Notes under the pieces: generated by a model
What the model saw: only the letters and a program-made list of their open reading frames with translations
Database searches by the model: none
What the model was told of the DNA's origin: nothing
Shown here: positions 34,954 through 43,977 of the stretch, piece after piece
Numbering within the stretch: position 1 is the first letter of the stretch
Layout: every line of letters begins with the position of its first letter
Assembly: GCF_028198165.1 (NCBI RefSeq)
Contig: NZ_CP116339.1
Coordinates: 248,001-312,000 of the forward strand
DNA: 64,000 bases
Source: Pseudoxanthomonas sp. JBR18
GTDB lineage: Bacteria > Pseudomonadota > Gammaproteobacteria > Xanthomonadales > Xanthomonadaceae
Direction of reading: 5' to 3'
Translations under genes and position numbers: made by a program

Positions 34954-35184
34954 TCACTTCCGCAGGAAGGCCTGCACCAGGGCAACATCGAACGGCCAGT
35001 CCAGCTCGCGTCCATCCTCGGCATCGCGCAGGACCGGCACGCGCAGGCCATAGCGCGCCTCCAGCGCGGCGTCGGCATCGATGTAGCAGGTCTCGAAATC
35101 CGGCAGTCGCGCGGCAGCCAACACGTCCAAGGCCAGGTCGCACAGATGGCAGTCATCACGCTGGTAGAGCAGATAGGCAGGCAT
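34954..35184 (-). CDS. Glutaredoxin-like protein
   Basis: A 76-residue thioredoxin-fold protein of the DUF836/YruB-like type. The redox motif is CHLC in YQRDDCHLCDLALDVL near residue 14, and the cis-proline lies in LRVPVLRD. It would reduce or sense disulfides in the cytoplasm. The chosen ATG at 35184 starts the first beta strand directly; an upstream start at 35247 adds 21 residues of low-complexity sequence. The gene is only six bases from the end of the converging NTF2-like gene. Confidence 0.85.
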   Translation of the reverse strand: MPAYLLYQRDDCHLCDLALDVLAAARLPDFETCYIDADAALEARYGLRVPVLRDAEDGRELDWPFDVALVQAFLRK

Positions 35185-35287
35185 GGCGGTCACGGTCCAA
35201 ACAGATGCCTGTGGTAACCCGACGCCCCCGGCGGCGTCGAGGCCCACCGCATCGCAGCCCGCCCTGAAGCCCCGCAGCTCACCCCTT

Positions 35288-35363
35288 AAAAATCGAAATT
35301 AATCTCGAAATTCGCGCCTACAATGGGGCTCACCCCGGAAAGACGCGGAGAAATTTCGATTTT
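35288..35363 (+). promoter_or_regulatory. Probable operator of the GntR gene (three TCGAAATT sites)
   Basis: The octamer TCGAAATT occurs at 35293-35300 and 35305-35312 (direct, 12 bases apart) and inverted at 35352-35359. The first and last sites extend to 12 or more bases (AAAATCGAAATT and its complement). The last site ends four bases before the ATG. The region is strikingly A/T-rich for this genome. An autoregulatory operator for the GntR protein is the simplest reading. Confidence 0.6.
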
Positions 35364-36089
35364 ATGGACATCGCCGTGCTCGGCACCCACGCCAGCCGCA
35401 TCCACCAGCAGCTGCGCCACGACATCGTGCGCGGACAGCTCAAAGCCGCCTCCAAGCTGAAGCTGGTCGAGCTGCAGCAGCGCTACCGGATCGGCCTGGC
35501 GCCGCTGCGCGAGGCACTGTCGCGGTTGTGCGGCGAGCAGTTGGTGGTCAGCGCCGACCAGCGTGGATTCTGGGTGGCGGCGCTGTCGCTGCAGGAGCTG
35601 GACGATATCGCCAAGGTGCGCGTGCTGGTGGTCAACGAAGCCATGAACGACTCCATTGTCCATGGCGACGCGGCCTGGGAAGCCCAGGTCTCCGGCGCGC
35701 TGGCCGCGCTGGCCGAGATCGAACGCGACCTGTCCGGCAGCAGCACCCAGCCGCCGGGTGACGTGCTCGATGCGCTGGAAGCCCGCAACTTCGCCTTCCA
35801 CCGCGCGTTGCTGGGCGCGTGCCGCTCGCCCTGGCTGCTGCGCCTGCAGGACATGTTCTATCACCAGGCCGAGCGCTACCGGTATGCGGCCCTGCCGCGC
35901 TCTCGCGACAAGCGCTTCTCCCTGGACGAACACATCGCCATCGCCGACGCCGCCCTGGCCCGCAACGTGATCAAGGCCTGCCGCCTGCACGACGAGCACA
36001 TGGCGCGCACCCAGGCCAGCGTGCGCGCCGCGCTGGAACAACACCTGCAGCGCCAGGACGCGCCGCCGCAGGCGCGCGCTGGGCGCTGA
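35364..36089 (+). CDS. GntR/FadR-family transcriptional regulator (CsiR-like)
   Basis: A 241-residue repressor-type regulator. Residues about 10-75 are the GntR winged helix ([42 protein letters not shown]). The FCD ligand domain follows, with its metal-binding residues in [28 protein letters not shown] and [11 protein letters not shown]. The domain order and the tail recall CsiR, a regulator of carbon-starvation genes. The gene stands 31 bases upstream of sdaA on the same strand, so serine degradation is the likely target. The AT-rich operator with three repeats lies directly in front. Confidence 0.87.
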   Translation: MDIAVLGTHASRIHQQLRHDIVRGQLKAASKLKLVELQQRYRIGLAPLREALSRLCGEQLVVSADQRGFWVAALSLQELDDIAKVRVLVVNEAMNDSIVHGDAAWEAQVSGALAALAEIERDLSGSSTQPPGDVLDALEARNFAFHRALLGACRSPWLLRLQDMFYHQAERYRYAALPRSRDKRFSLDEHIAIADAALARNVIKACRLHDEHMARTQASVRAALEQHLQRQDAPPQARAGR

Positions 36090-36120
36090 ACTTCTCCCTT
36101 TCCTCTTTTCGGATCGCACC

Positions 36121-37503
36121 GTGGCTGTCAGTACCTTCGACCTGTTCAAGATCGGCATCGGACCGAGTTCTTCCCACACCGTGGGCCCCATGCGCGCCGG
36201 GGCGCGCTTCGTCTCGCGCTGGCTGGCCCAGCCCGGCCGCATGGATGAAGTGGTCCGCGTGCGGGCCGAGGTGTTCGGCTCGCTGGCCCTGACCGGGCGC
36301 GGCCATGGCACCGACAAGGCGCTGCTGCTGGGCCTGGAAGGCCACCAACCCAACCTGGTCGACCCCGACCAGATTCCCGCCATCCTCGAGCGCATCAGCG
36401 AGCAGGGGCGGCTGATGCTGGGTGGCACCCACAGCATCGCCTTCGTCGACAAGCGCGATCTGGTCATGAACAAGCGCCAGAAGCTGCCCTTCCACACCAA
36501 CGGCATGCGCTTCACCGCCTACAACGCGGCCGAGGAAGTGGTGGCCACGCGCGATTACTACTCGGTCGGGGGCGGGTTCGTGGTCAACCAGGACGAGGCG
36601 GCCGAGGACCGCATCGTCGCCGACGACACGCCGCTGCCCTACCCGTTCGCCAGCGGCGACGAGCTGATCGCGCGCAGCCGCGAGAGCGGCCTGTCCATCG
36701 CCCAGCTGATGTTCGAGAACGAGAAGTCCTGGCGCAGCGCCGAAGAGATCCACGCCGGCCTGCGCGAGATCTGGGAGGCGATGCAGGCCTGCCTGGCGCG
36801 CGGCATCCGCCAGGAAGGCTCCCTGCCCGGTGGCCTGCATGTCTCGCGCCGCGCCCCGGCCCTGCACCGCGAACTGTCGGCCAAGCCCGAGGCCGCCATG
36901 CGCGATCCGCTGACCACCCTGGACTGGGTCAACCTGTACGCCCTGGCGGTCAACGAGGAGAACGCCGCCGGCGGCCGCGTGGTCACCGCCCCCACCAATG
37001 GCGCGGCCGGCATCATCCCGGCGGTGCTGCACTACTACGACCGATTCTGCCCGGGCAGCAGCGAGCAGCGCATCTTCGATTTTCTGCTGACCGCCGCGGC
37101 GGTGGGCATTCTGTACAAGGAAAACGCCAGCATTTCCGGGGCCGAGGTCGGCTGCCAGGGCGAGGTCGGCGTGGCCTGTTCGATGGCCGCCGCCGGCCTG
37201 ACCGCGGCGCTGGGCGGCAACACCAGCCAGATCGAGAACGCCGCCGAGATCGGCATGGAGCACAACCTGGGCCTGACCTGCGACCCGATCGGCGGGCTGG
37301 TGCAGATCCCGTGCATCGAGCGCAACGCGATGGGCGCGGTCAAGGCGATCAACGCCTCGCGCATGGCCATGCGCGGCGACGGCAAGCACAAGGTCTCGTT
37401 GGACAAGGTGATCCGCACCATGCGCGATACCGGCCGCGACATGCGCGACAAGTACAAGGAAACCAGCCGCGGCGGCCTGGCGGTAAACGTCATCGAGTGC
37501 TGA
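36121..37503 (+). CDS. sdaA: L-serine ammonia-lyase (iron-sulfur, single chain)
   Basis: A 460-residue enzyme turning L-serine into pyruvate and ammonia with a 4Fe-4S cluster. The family start [25 protein letters not shown] and the cluster cysteines in [25 protein letters not shown] and [12 protein letters not shown] are all present. The start codon is GTG, placed by the conserved N-terminus. The gene follows the GntR regulator by 31 bases and probably shares its transcript or is repressed by it. Length is normal (about 455). After the stop comes a 203-base leader of the next gene. Confidence 0.95.
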   Translation: MAVSTFDLFKIGIGPSSSHTVGPMRAGARFVSRWLAQPGRMDEVVRVRAEVFGSLALTGRGHGTDKALLLGLEGHQPNLVDPDQIPAILERISEQGRLMLGGTHSIAFVDKRDLVMNKRQKLPFHTNGMRFTAYNAAEEVVATRDYYSVGGGFVVNQDEAAEDRIVADDTPLPYPFASGDELIARSRESGLSIAQLMFENEKSWRSAEEIHAGLREIWEAMQACLARGIRQEGSLPGGLHVSRRAPALHRELSAKPEAAMRDPLTTLDWVNLYALAVNEENAAGGRVVTAPTNGAAGIIPAVLHYYDRFCPGSSEQRIFDFLLTAAAVGILYKENASISGAEVGCQGEVGVACSMAAAGLTAALGGNTSQIENAAEIGMEHNLGLTCDPIGGLVQIPCIERNAMGAVKAINASRMAMRGDGKHKVSLDKVIRTMRDTGRDMRDKYKETSRGGLAVNVIEC

Positions 37504-37590
37504 CCCGGCCGGCGCGTCGCCTGCCGGTGCCCGCCTTCACGCCAACGCCCGGACTCGTCGTCACACCAAAAGCGTGACAGACGGCCTCCA

Positions 37591-37690
37591 ATCGGCGACA
37601 AAGGCCGCTGCAGCAGCCGGGGAGGGCCGGCAGTTGGCGAAGCGGCGCCCCCTGGCTACAGCCGGGAGGCGCCAAGCCGCTAACCGTTGC
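37591..37690 (+). promoter_or_regulatory. Structured leader of the diguanylate cyclase gene
   Basis: A stable hairpin at 37644-37673 pairs GGCGCC-CCC-GGC with GCC-GGG-GGCGCC around a TACA loop. It is preceded by GACAAAGGCC (37597-37606) and TTGGCGAAGCG. ACAAAGGC, GCGAAGC and AGCCGGG recall fragments of the GEMM-I c-di-GMP riboswitch, but the invariant GGCAAACC and GACGCAAAGC are not present, so I do not call one. No T-tract follows, so it is not a simple terminator of sdaA. Confidence 0.35.
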
Positions 37691-37706
37691 AGGGGAGAGC
37701 GGCGCA

Positions 37707-40700
37707 ATGGCAGGCCACACAGCGCGTGGATCGCAGGCGGATCGTCACCGGGCCAGGCCATGGGCCCGCGTCTGGCTGTGCGCGCTGGCGCTGCTGCTGT
37801 CGCAGCGCGCATTGGCGCTGGAGCCGGACAAGCGGTTCCAGGATTACGTGCGCAACAACTGGTCGGTCGAGCAGGGCTTGCCCCAGCTCAGCGTCACCGC
37901 CCTGGCCCAGGACAGCACCGGCTATCTGTGGATGGGGACCCAGGCCGGGTTGGCACGCTTCGACGGTAGCCGCTTCACCAGCTTCGACGGACGCGCCTGG
38001 CCGGGACTGGGCAGCGGCGATATCCGTGCGTTGCTACCGGGCGAGGACGGCGATCTTTGGGTCGGCACGGCCCAGGGGCTGGCGATGTACAGGCGTGGCG
38101 ATTTCCGCCATTACGACCCGCTGCCGGCGGTGAGTGGCCCGTTCGAGGTCGCCGCGCTGGACAGCGACATGCTCGACCGCGTGCTGGTGGCCTCCAGCCA
38201 GGGCGTCTTCGTGGTCGAGCAGGATCACCTGGTCCGCGTCCCCCGGCTGGAAGCGGCGGCCACCGCGTTGCTGCAGCACGGCCCGACGTTATGGGTCGGC
38301 GGCGTGGGCGAGGTGCGCCAGCGCTATGCCAATGGCAGCGTGCGCACCCTGCTCCTGCCCGAAGAGGCCAGCGCCGCTTCGGTCCACGTGCTGATCCATG
38401 CGCAGGGCCGGCTGTGGGCGGGGACGAGTGTGGGGCTGTTCTTCCTCCAGGACGGGCGCTGGCAGCGCTACACGGACGATCCACTGCTACGGCGCGCGCC
38501 GATCGAGGCGATGCTGCTCGACCATGACGGCAACCTGTGGGTCGCCGCCGCCGACCACCTGCTGCGCCTGCGCGATGCCCGGGTCACGGAGCGGATCGAC
38601 GGCACGCCCCAATTGGCCGCCCGTACCTTGCTGGAGGACCGCGAGCACAACCTGTGGCTGGGCACGTTGATTTCCGGAGTGACCCGGGTCTGGAACGGGG
38701 CCACGCGCCGCTATTCCACCCGCGATGGCCTCACCGACCCGCTGCTGTGGGCACTGGGCCGGGGCCACGACGGGCAGATCTGGGTCGGGACCAACGATGG
38801 GGTCTCGATCTTCGACCACGGCCGCTTTCAGACGGTCGTGAGCGGGCGCCAGCTGCCGCACCCGGCCGCGTACTCGCTGCTGGTGGAACCGCGCGAGGCC
38901 TGGATCGGGACGCGCTCGGGCGTGGCGGTGCTGCGCGACGGCCGGGTCCAGCACTCGCCGCTGCTTGCGCCGATGGGCGGAGCGCAGATCAACGGCATGG
39001 TGCGAGACCTGCGCGGTTGGCTCTGGTTCGCCACCTCCAACGGCCTGTTTCGCCTGCGCGATGGCGTGCTGACCCGCTACGGCGTCGAACAAGGCCTGGC
39101 CGATCCACGCGTGCGCGTGCTGCGCATCACCCGCGACGGACGCCTGCTGGTGGGCAGCTACAGTGGCCTGTATGCCTGGCAAGACGAACGCCTGCAGCCG
39201 CTGGGACTGGGTCAGGGGCTTGCACCCGACCTGCATGTCACCGCCATTCACGAGCTCGACGATGGCCGTCTGCTGCTCGGCAACCTCTCTCGCGAAACGC
39301 TGCTGCTGTTCGACGGCAAGCAATGGGTCGAACTGGACCAGCGTCGCGGCATTCCGGCCAATCCCATCTTCGCCATGGCCATCGACGCCCACGGCCAGCT
39401 CTGGGTGGGTGGCCTACGCGGGGTGTATCGCCTACCGCTGGCCGACCTGGCGCACGCCGCCGATTCCCACGGCACGCGGCTGCACGTCCAGCAGATGCTC
39501 AACGAGCGCGGCGACCGCCACGGCGGGCAGAAGGGGGATTGCTGCAACGGCGCGGGCAACGGCCGCGGCTTTCTCCAGGACGGCGCCTTCTGGCTCCCCA
39601 CGCGCGATGGCCTGGTGGCGCTGGATACCGAATCGGACCACGGCAACCCCGTCCCCCCTACCCCACGCGTGGAACGCGTCCAGATCCAGGGCCAGTGGCG
39701 CGACGTGGAAGCCGGCGGAAGCTGGACGCTGCCGGCCCAGGCGCGCGACCTGCGCTTCGAATTCACCGCGCTGAGTTTCCAGGCGCCGGAGCACACTGAC
39801 ATCCGCTACCGCCTGCGCGGCTACGACGCGCGGTGGATGAGCCTGGAAAACATCGACCAACGCAGCGTCAACTACACCAACCTGCCGCCGGGCCATTACA
39901 CCTTCGAGGTGCTGGGAGTGAACAACACCGGCGTGGAGAGCCCGGAGCCGGCGCGGCTCGCCTTCCGGATCCGCCCCTTCTTCTACGAGCAATGGTGGTT
40001 CCGCCTGACGGCGGCCCTGGCGATCCTCTCGGTCCTGCTGCTGGTCTACGGCTGGCTGTCGCGCCGCCACGCACGCCAGCGCGCCGCGCTGGAGCTGTTG
40101 GTGCAGGCGCGCACGCGCGACCTGCGCGATGCCAATGCGCGACTCGAGGCGCTGAGCGTCACCGATCCGCTGACCGGACTGCACAACCGGCGTTACCTGG
40201 GGCGCCAGATTCCGCTGGACCTGGCGTTCTATGCGCGCAACGTCGGCATGGACGTCCAGCACGATGCGGTGTTCTTCGGGCTGCTGGACGTGGATCACTT
40301 CAAGCAGGTCAACGACGTCCACGGGCACGAGGCTGGCGACCGGGTTCTGCAGCAGTTGGCCCAGTGCCTGCGCGACCTGACCCGCAAGGGCGACTATGTG
40401 GTGCGCTGGGGCGGGGAGGAGTTCCTGCTGGTGTTCCGGCCGATGCCGCGGGCGCAGTTGGCCACGCTGGGCCAGCGCGTGTGCCAGGTCATCGCCGGGC
40501 ATCGCTTCGACATCGGCGGCGGCGGGGCGCTGCCCATCACCGTCTCGCTGGGCCTGATGGAATACCCCCCTTTCCCGAACGCGCCGGAGTTGCTGGGCTG
40601 GGAGCAGATGGTCGCCCTGGCGGACCGCGCGCTGTACGAAGTCAAGCGCAATGGCCGAAATGGATGGGCCGCCTACCGCGCAGCGCCGCAGGCCACCGTC

Positions 40701-40790
40701 CCGGCGAACGCGCGCGACGGGCAGGTCGACGCTTTGCTCGACAGCGGCCAGCTGCAGTTGGTCGGCTCCATCGTGGCTGAAGACGATTAG
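37707..40790 (+). CDS. Propeller-sensor diguanylate cyclase
   Basis: A 1027-residue membrane enzyme that should make c-di-GMP. A signal anchor lies at residues 17-38, a two-component regulator propeller at about 45-640, and Y_Y_Y at about 690-755 (AGGSWTLPAQARDLRFEFTALSF). One membrane helix (765-786) and a short coiled coil lead into GGDEF, with active-site GGEEF at 902-906. The product-inhibition site Arg893-x-x-Asp896 is intact, so feedback control is expected. The N-terminal sensor has the same architecture as the two hybrid kinases about 5 kb upstream, with a different output. A segment QKGDCCNGAGNGRGF near residue 611 is an unusual cysteine pair. AGGGGAG lies about ten bases before the ATG. 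Confidence 0.92.
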   Translation: MAGHTARGSQADRHRARPWARVWLCALALLLSQRALALEPDKRFQDYVRNNWSVEQGLPQLSVTALAQDSTGYLWMGTQAGLARFDGSRFTSFDGRAWPGLGSGDIRALLPGEDGDLWVGTAQGLAMYRRGDFRHYDPLPAVSGPFEVAALDSDMLDRVLVASSQGVFVVEQDHLVRVPRLEAAATALLQHGPTLWVGGVGEVRQRYANGSVRTLLLPEEASAASVHVLIHAQGRLWAGTSVGLFFLQDGRWQRYTDDPLLRRAPIEAMLLDHDGNLWVAAADHLLRLRDARVTERIDGTPQLAARTLLEDREHNLWLGTLISGVTRVWNGATRRYSTRDGLTDPLLWALGRGHDGQIWVGTNDGVSIFDHGRFQTVVSGRQLPHPAAYSLLVEPREAWIGTRSGVAVLRDGRVQHSPLLAPMGGAQINGMVRDLRGWLWFATSNGLFRLRDGVLTRYGVEQGLADPRVRVLRITRDGRLLVGSYSGLYAWQDERLQPLGLGQGLAPDLHVTAIHELDDGRLLLGNLSRETLLLFDGKQWVELDQRRGIPANPIFAMAIDAHGQLWVGGLRGVYRLPLADLAHAADSHGTRLHVQQMLNERGDRHGGQKGDCCNGAGNGRGFLQDGAFWLPTRDGLVALDTESDHGNPVPPTPRVERVQIQGQWRDVEAGGSWTLPAQARDLRFEFTALSFQAPEHTDIRYRLRGYDARWMSLENIDQRSVNYTNLPPGHYTFEVLGVNNTGVESPEPARLAFRIRPFFYEQWWFRLTAALAILSVLLLVYGWLSRRHARQRAALELLVQARTRDLRDANARLEALSVTDPLTGLHNRRYLGRQIPLDLAFYARNVGMDVQHDAVFFGLLDVDHFKQVNDVHGHEAGDRVLQQLAQCLRDLTRKGDYVVRWGGEEFLLVFRPMPRAQLATLGQRVCQVIAGHRFDIGGGGALPITVSLGLMEYPPFPNAPELLGWEQMVALADRALYEVKRNGRNGWAAYRAAPQATVPANARDGQVDALLDSGQLQLVGSIVAEDD

Positions 40791-40893
40791 GCGCGTGTCG
40801 CGGCGCAGCGTGTAACCGCTTCCAGCGATGACTAGGGTAAGGGTCCGCCTCGGCGCGGCGCGCGCGCCGCGCACCGAACGACACGGAGTCGCC

Positions 40894-42447
40894 ATGCCTG
40901 CACGCTTCAACCGCCGCACCGCTCTTCAACTGCTCGGCGCAGGGACCTCGCTGCCCTTGGCCATGCGCCTGGCCGCCAGTGTGCCCACCAATGACGCGCC
41001 CCCACGCAAGGCGCCCAAAGGGGCGCCGAACATCGTGTTCATCATGACCGACGATCAGGCCCAGGACGCCCTGAGCCTGTACGGCAACCCCATTCTGAAG
41101 ACGCCGAACATGGACCGCATTGGCGCCGAAGGACTGCGCTTTGACAGGGCGTTCGTCACCACTTCGGTGTGCGCGCCCAGTCGTGCTTCCTACCTGACCG
41201 GACTGTATGCCCACAGCCACGGGGTCACCAGCAATGGCGAGGAGCCGGGCTGGTACGAGCAGATGGGCCTGCGCCACGACCAGATCACCTATCCGATGCT
41301 GCTGCGCCAGGCCGGCTACCACACCGCGGTAGTCGGCAAGTGGCACATCAAGTCGATGCCGACCGGCTTCGATCACTGGGCCATTCTCAAGGGCCAGGGC
41401 AGCTACTTCGACCCGCAATTCATCGTCAACGGCGCGCCGGTGCATTTCCGCGGGCATACCGACGATGTCATCGGCGACCAGGCCATGGCCTACCTGGAGC
41501 AGCGGCCGACCGACCAGCCGTTCTGCCTGTGCTACCAGTTCAAGGCCCCGCACGGGCCATGGGAGCCGGACCCGCGCTTCTATGAGGCGTTCAAGGACGT
41601 GCAGATGCCAATCCCGCCGGGCTTCGGCCAACCGCAGCCCGAAGGCGCGCCAGAGGCATTTTCCAAGACCACCCAGCAAGTGATCCACCACATGCAGGAC
41701 CTCTTCCACAAGGCCGAGCGCCGGCCGCCACAGGTGGACGAACACCTGCCTCGCCCGGAGCGCGACTATGCCGTGCTGCAGGCCTTCTTGCGCAACTACT
41801 ACCGGGTGTTGCTGGGCGTGGACGAGAATGTCGGCCGGGTGCTGGATTACCTGGATGCGCACGGTCTGGCCGAGAACACCATCGTCATCTACACCTCGGA
41901 CAACGGCATGTTTCTGGGCGAGCACGGCTTCTACGACAAGCGCATGATGCTCGAGCCCGCGCTGCGCGTACCGATGCTGGTGCGCTGGCCGGCGAAGATC
42001 CCAGCCGGCCAGGTCAACGACACCGACATGGTCCTCAACATCGACCTGGCCCCCACCCTGCTGGACATGGCTGGCCTCACCCCGCCCGACTGGATGCAGG
42101 GCCATAGCTGGAAGCCCATCGCCCTGGACCATGACGCTGCCGGCTGGCGCAAAGACTTCCTCTACGAATGGTTTGAATACCCGGCGGTGCACTGCGCGCG
42201 TAAGCACCGCGGCGTGCGCACCCAGCGCTGGAAGCTGATCCACTTCTGGGAGTCGCCGCAGGAATGGGCGCTCTACGACCTGCGCGACGATCCGGGCGAG
42301 ATCCACAATGTCGTCGACGAGCCACACAACGCGCAGATCGTCACCACGCTCAAACAGCGCATCACCACCCTGCGCGCGCAGACCGGCGATGTCGACCCGC
42401 CGGGCTACGTGCCGCCCCTCCGCGTGACCGGCAAGTGTCCGGCCTGA
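40894..42447 (+). CDS. Exported sulfatase (Tat substrate)
   Basis: A 517-residue type I sulfatase. The N-terminus FNRRTALQLLGAG is a twin-arginine signal. The formylglycine site is Cys93 in SVCAPSRASYLTG, metal ligands include Asp53-Asp54 in FIMTDDQ and the pair in YTSDNG, and GKWHIK carries the catalytic Lys and His. Relatives with this layout remove sulfate from sugars such as N-acetylglucosamine 6-sulfate. GGAG lies six bases before the ATG. No formylglycine-generating enzyme is in the window, so maturation depends on a distant gene. An alpha/beta hydrolase follows after 111 bases on the same strand. Confidence 0.92.
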   Translation: MPARFNRRTALQLLGAGTSLPLAMRLAASVPTNDAPPRKAPKGAPNIVFIMTDDQAQDALSLYGNPILKTPNMDRIGAEGLRFDRAFVTTSVCAPSRASYLTGLYAHSHGVTSNGEEPGWYEQMGLRHDQITYPMLLRQAGYHTAVVGKWHIKSMPTGFDHWAILKGQGSYFDPQFIVNGAPVHFRGHTDDVIGDQAMAYLEQRPTDQPFCLCYQFKAPHGPWEPDPRFYEAFKDVQMPIPPGFGQPQPEGAPEAFSKTTQQVIHHMQDLFHKAERRPPQVDEHLPRPERDYAVLQAFLRNYYRVLLGVDENVGRVLDYLDAHGLAENTIVIYTSDNGMFLGEHGFYDKRMMLEPALRVPMLVRWPAKIPAGQVNDTDMVLNIDLAPTLLDMAGLTPPDWMQGHSWKPIALDHDAAGWRKDFLYEWFEYPAVHCARKHRGVRTQRWKLIHFWESPQEWALYDLRDDPGEIHNVVDEPHNAQIVTTLKQRITTLRAQTGDVDPPGYVPPLRVTGKCPA

Positions 42448-42558
42448 ACGGCGCCACGCGCGCGGATGGCTGCGCCTGGCATCGCCGATGATGGACATGT
42501 GACCGGCTACGGACGCCCGGCCTCTTATCCTGTCGGCCCGCCCCCACGGACCCGCACG

Positions 42559-43560
42559 ATGCGCAATATGCTCCTGGCCCTCGCCCTGGCCACCGCGTCC
42601 CTGCCCACACTGGCCCAGCAGCAACCGGTGTATGGCGCGCGCCTGGAAGGCTTCGACTACCCCTATCCGGTCAAATTGTTCAAGTTCCAGGCCCAGCGGC
42701 AGCCGCTGGAGATGGCCTACATGGACATCGCCCCGACCGGCCCGGCCAATGGCCGCACCGCCGTGCTGCTGCACGGCAAGAACTTCTGCGCGGCCACATG
42801 GGAGCCGAACATCGGCGCGCTGAGCCGGGCCGGCTATCGAGTGATCGCGGTGGACCAGGTCGGCTTCTGCAAGTCGTCCAAGCCACGCCACTACCAGTTC
42901 TCGCTGTCGGGTCTGGCCGACAACACCCACGCCTTGCTGGAAAGCCTGGGCATCGACCACCCCGTGGTGATCGGGCATTCGATGGGTGGCATGCTAGCCA
43001 TTCGCTATGCGCTGATGTTCCCGCGGGACGTCAGCCACCTGGCCCTGGTCGATCCGATCGGCCTGGAGGACTGGAAGGCCGTCGGCGTGCCCTACCAAAG
43101 CGTGGACCAGTGGTATGCCGGCACCCTCAAGACCGATTACGAAAGCACCAAGAAGTACCAGATGGACGTGTATTACGCGGGCACCTGGACGCCGGCATAC
43201 GAGCGCTGGGCCCGCATGCAGGCCGGGATGTACGCCGGCGACGGCAAGGACATCAATGCCTGGGACCAGGCCCTGACCTACGACATGGTCTACAACCAGC
43301 CCGTCGTCTATGAGCTGTCGGACATCAAGGTGCTCACCACGCTATTCATCGGGCTGAAGGACCGCACTGCGGTCGGCAAGGGCAAGGCGCCGCCGGAGAT
43401 CCGCGCCACCCTGGGCAACTATCCGGTCCTGGGTAAGCGCGCCGCCGGGGCGATCCCGGGGGCGACACTGGTGGAATTCGCCGACCTGGGCCATTCGCCG
43501 CAGGTGGCCGACCCGGCGCGCTTCAATGCCGCATTGCTCAAGGCGCTGGGACAGCCATGA
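42559..43560 (+). CDS. Exported alpha/beta hydrolase
   Basis: A 333-residue hydrolase with a signal peptide (residues 1-20, ends TLAQQ). The nucleophile elbow is GHSMGG with Ser141, the oxyanion strand LLHGKNFCAATW, and the catalytic His is in ADLGHSPQ near residue 313. The cap region is rich in Tyr and Trp (YYAGTWTPAYERWARMQAGMY). Substrates cannot be told; an ester or lactone in the periplasm is likely. ATG 42559 begins the signal peptide. The gene may be linked to the sulfatase upstream. Confidence 0.87.
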   Translation: MRNMLLALALATASLPTLAQQQPVYGARLEGFDYPYPVKLFKFQAQRQPLEMAYMDIAPTGPANGRTAVLLHGKNFCAATWEPNIGALSRAGYRVIAVDQVGFCKSSKPRHYQFSLSGLADNTHALLESLGIDHPVVIGHSMGGMLAIRYALMFPRDVSHLALVDPIGLEDWKAVGVPYQSVDQWYAGTLKTDYESTKKYQMDVYYAGTWTPAYERWARMQAGMYAGDGKDINAWDQALTYDMVYNQPVVYELSDIKVLTTLFIGLKDRTAVGKGKAPPEIRATLGNYPVLGKRAAGAIPGATLVEFADLGHSPQVADPARFNAALLKALGQP

Positions 43561-43737
43561 TCGGCATGGCCTGTCCCTCGTTGCCCACGCGTTGGTAGAC
43601 ACGCATCCGTGCGCAGGGACGCCGGGACGACGAGAATGCAGATCCTAAGACTTCGTCACATTTTCCCGCCAGAAGCTGGCACGCACCGTGCGGCAGGGGT
43701 TGGCATGCGACAGCGCCAACACCAGGGGAAACAGGCC

Positions 43738-43977
43738 ATGCAAGCCGACGTCGTCACCGCAAACTGCTTCTGTTGTGACCAAAAACTGTACTTCCGGCCA
43801 GATTCTGACCATGGCCATGTGATCGAACGCTATGGCGTGCTGGTCTGCACGCCCTGTTACGAGCGCAACGCCGATGGATGGCACAGCACGCTTGAAGAGC
43901 GCCTGCTGGGCCAGCTGCGCCACAGCCGGGTCAAGCTTCCACAGCGCAATGCCCAAGGCCTGTTGCCGCGCGACTGA
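43738..43977 (+). CDS. Small CxxC...CxxC zinc-ribbon protein
   Basis: A 79-residue protein of unknown function. Cys10-x-x-Cys13 and Cys37-x-x-Cys40 (CFCC and CTPC, with an extra Cys12) lie 23 residues apart, as in a zinc ribbon or treble clef. A polar helix follows (STLEERLLGQLRHSRVKLPQR), which could touch RNA or protein. ATG 43738 is preceded by AGGGG about ten bases away; a longer frame from 43609 adds 43 residues without clear character. It is a single gene on the plus strand in a 0.8-kb region with little else. I do not recognise a named family. Confidence 0.65.
   Translation: MQADVVTANCFCCDQKLYFRPDSDHGHVIERYGVLVCTPCYERNADGWHSTLEERLLGQLRHSRVKLPQRNAQGLLPRD

Noticed and set aside
37591..37690. 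Definite GEMM-I c-di-GMP riboswitch
   Set aside because: The invariant GGCAAACC and GACGCAAAGC elements are not found; only partial resemblance remains, so it is listed only as a structured leader.
40642..42978. 778-codon minus-strand frame over the sulfatase
   Set aside because: Antisense shadow; the sulfatase has a Tat signal, CAPSR and metal motifs on the plus strand.
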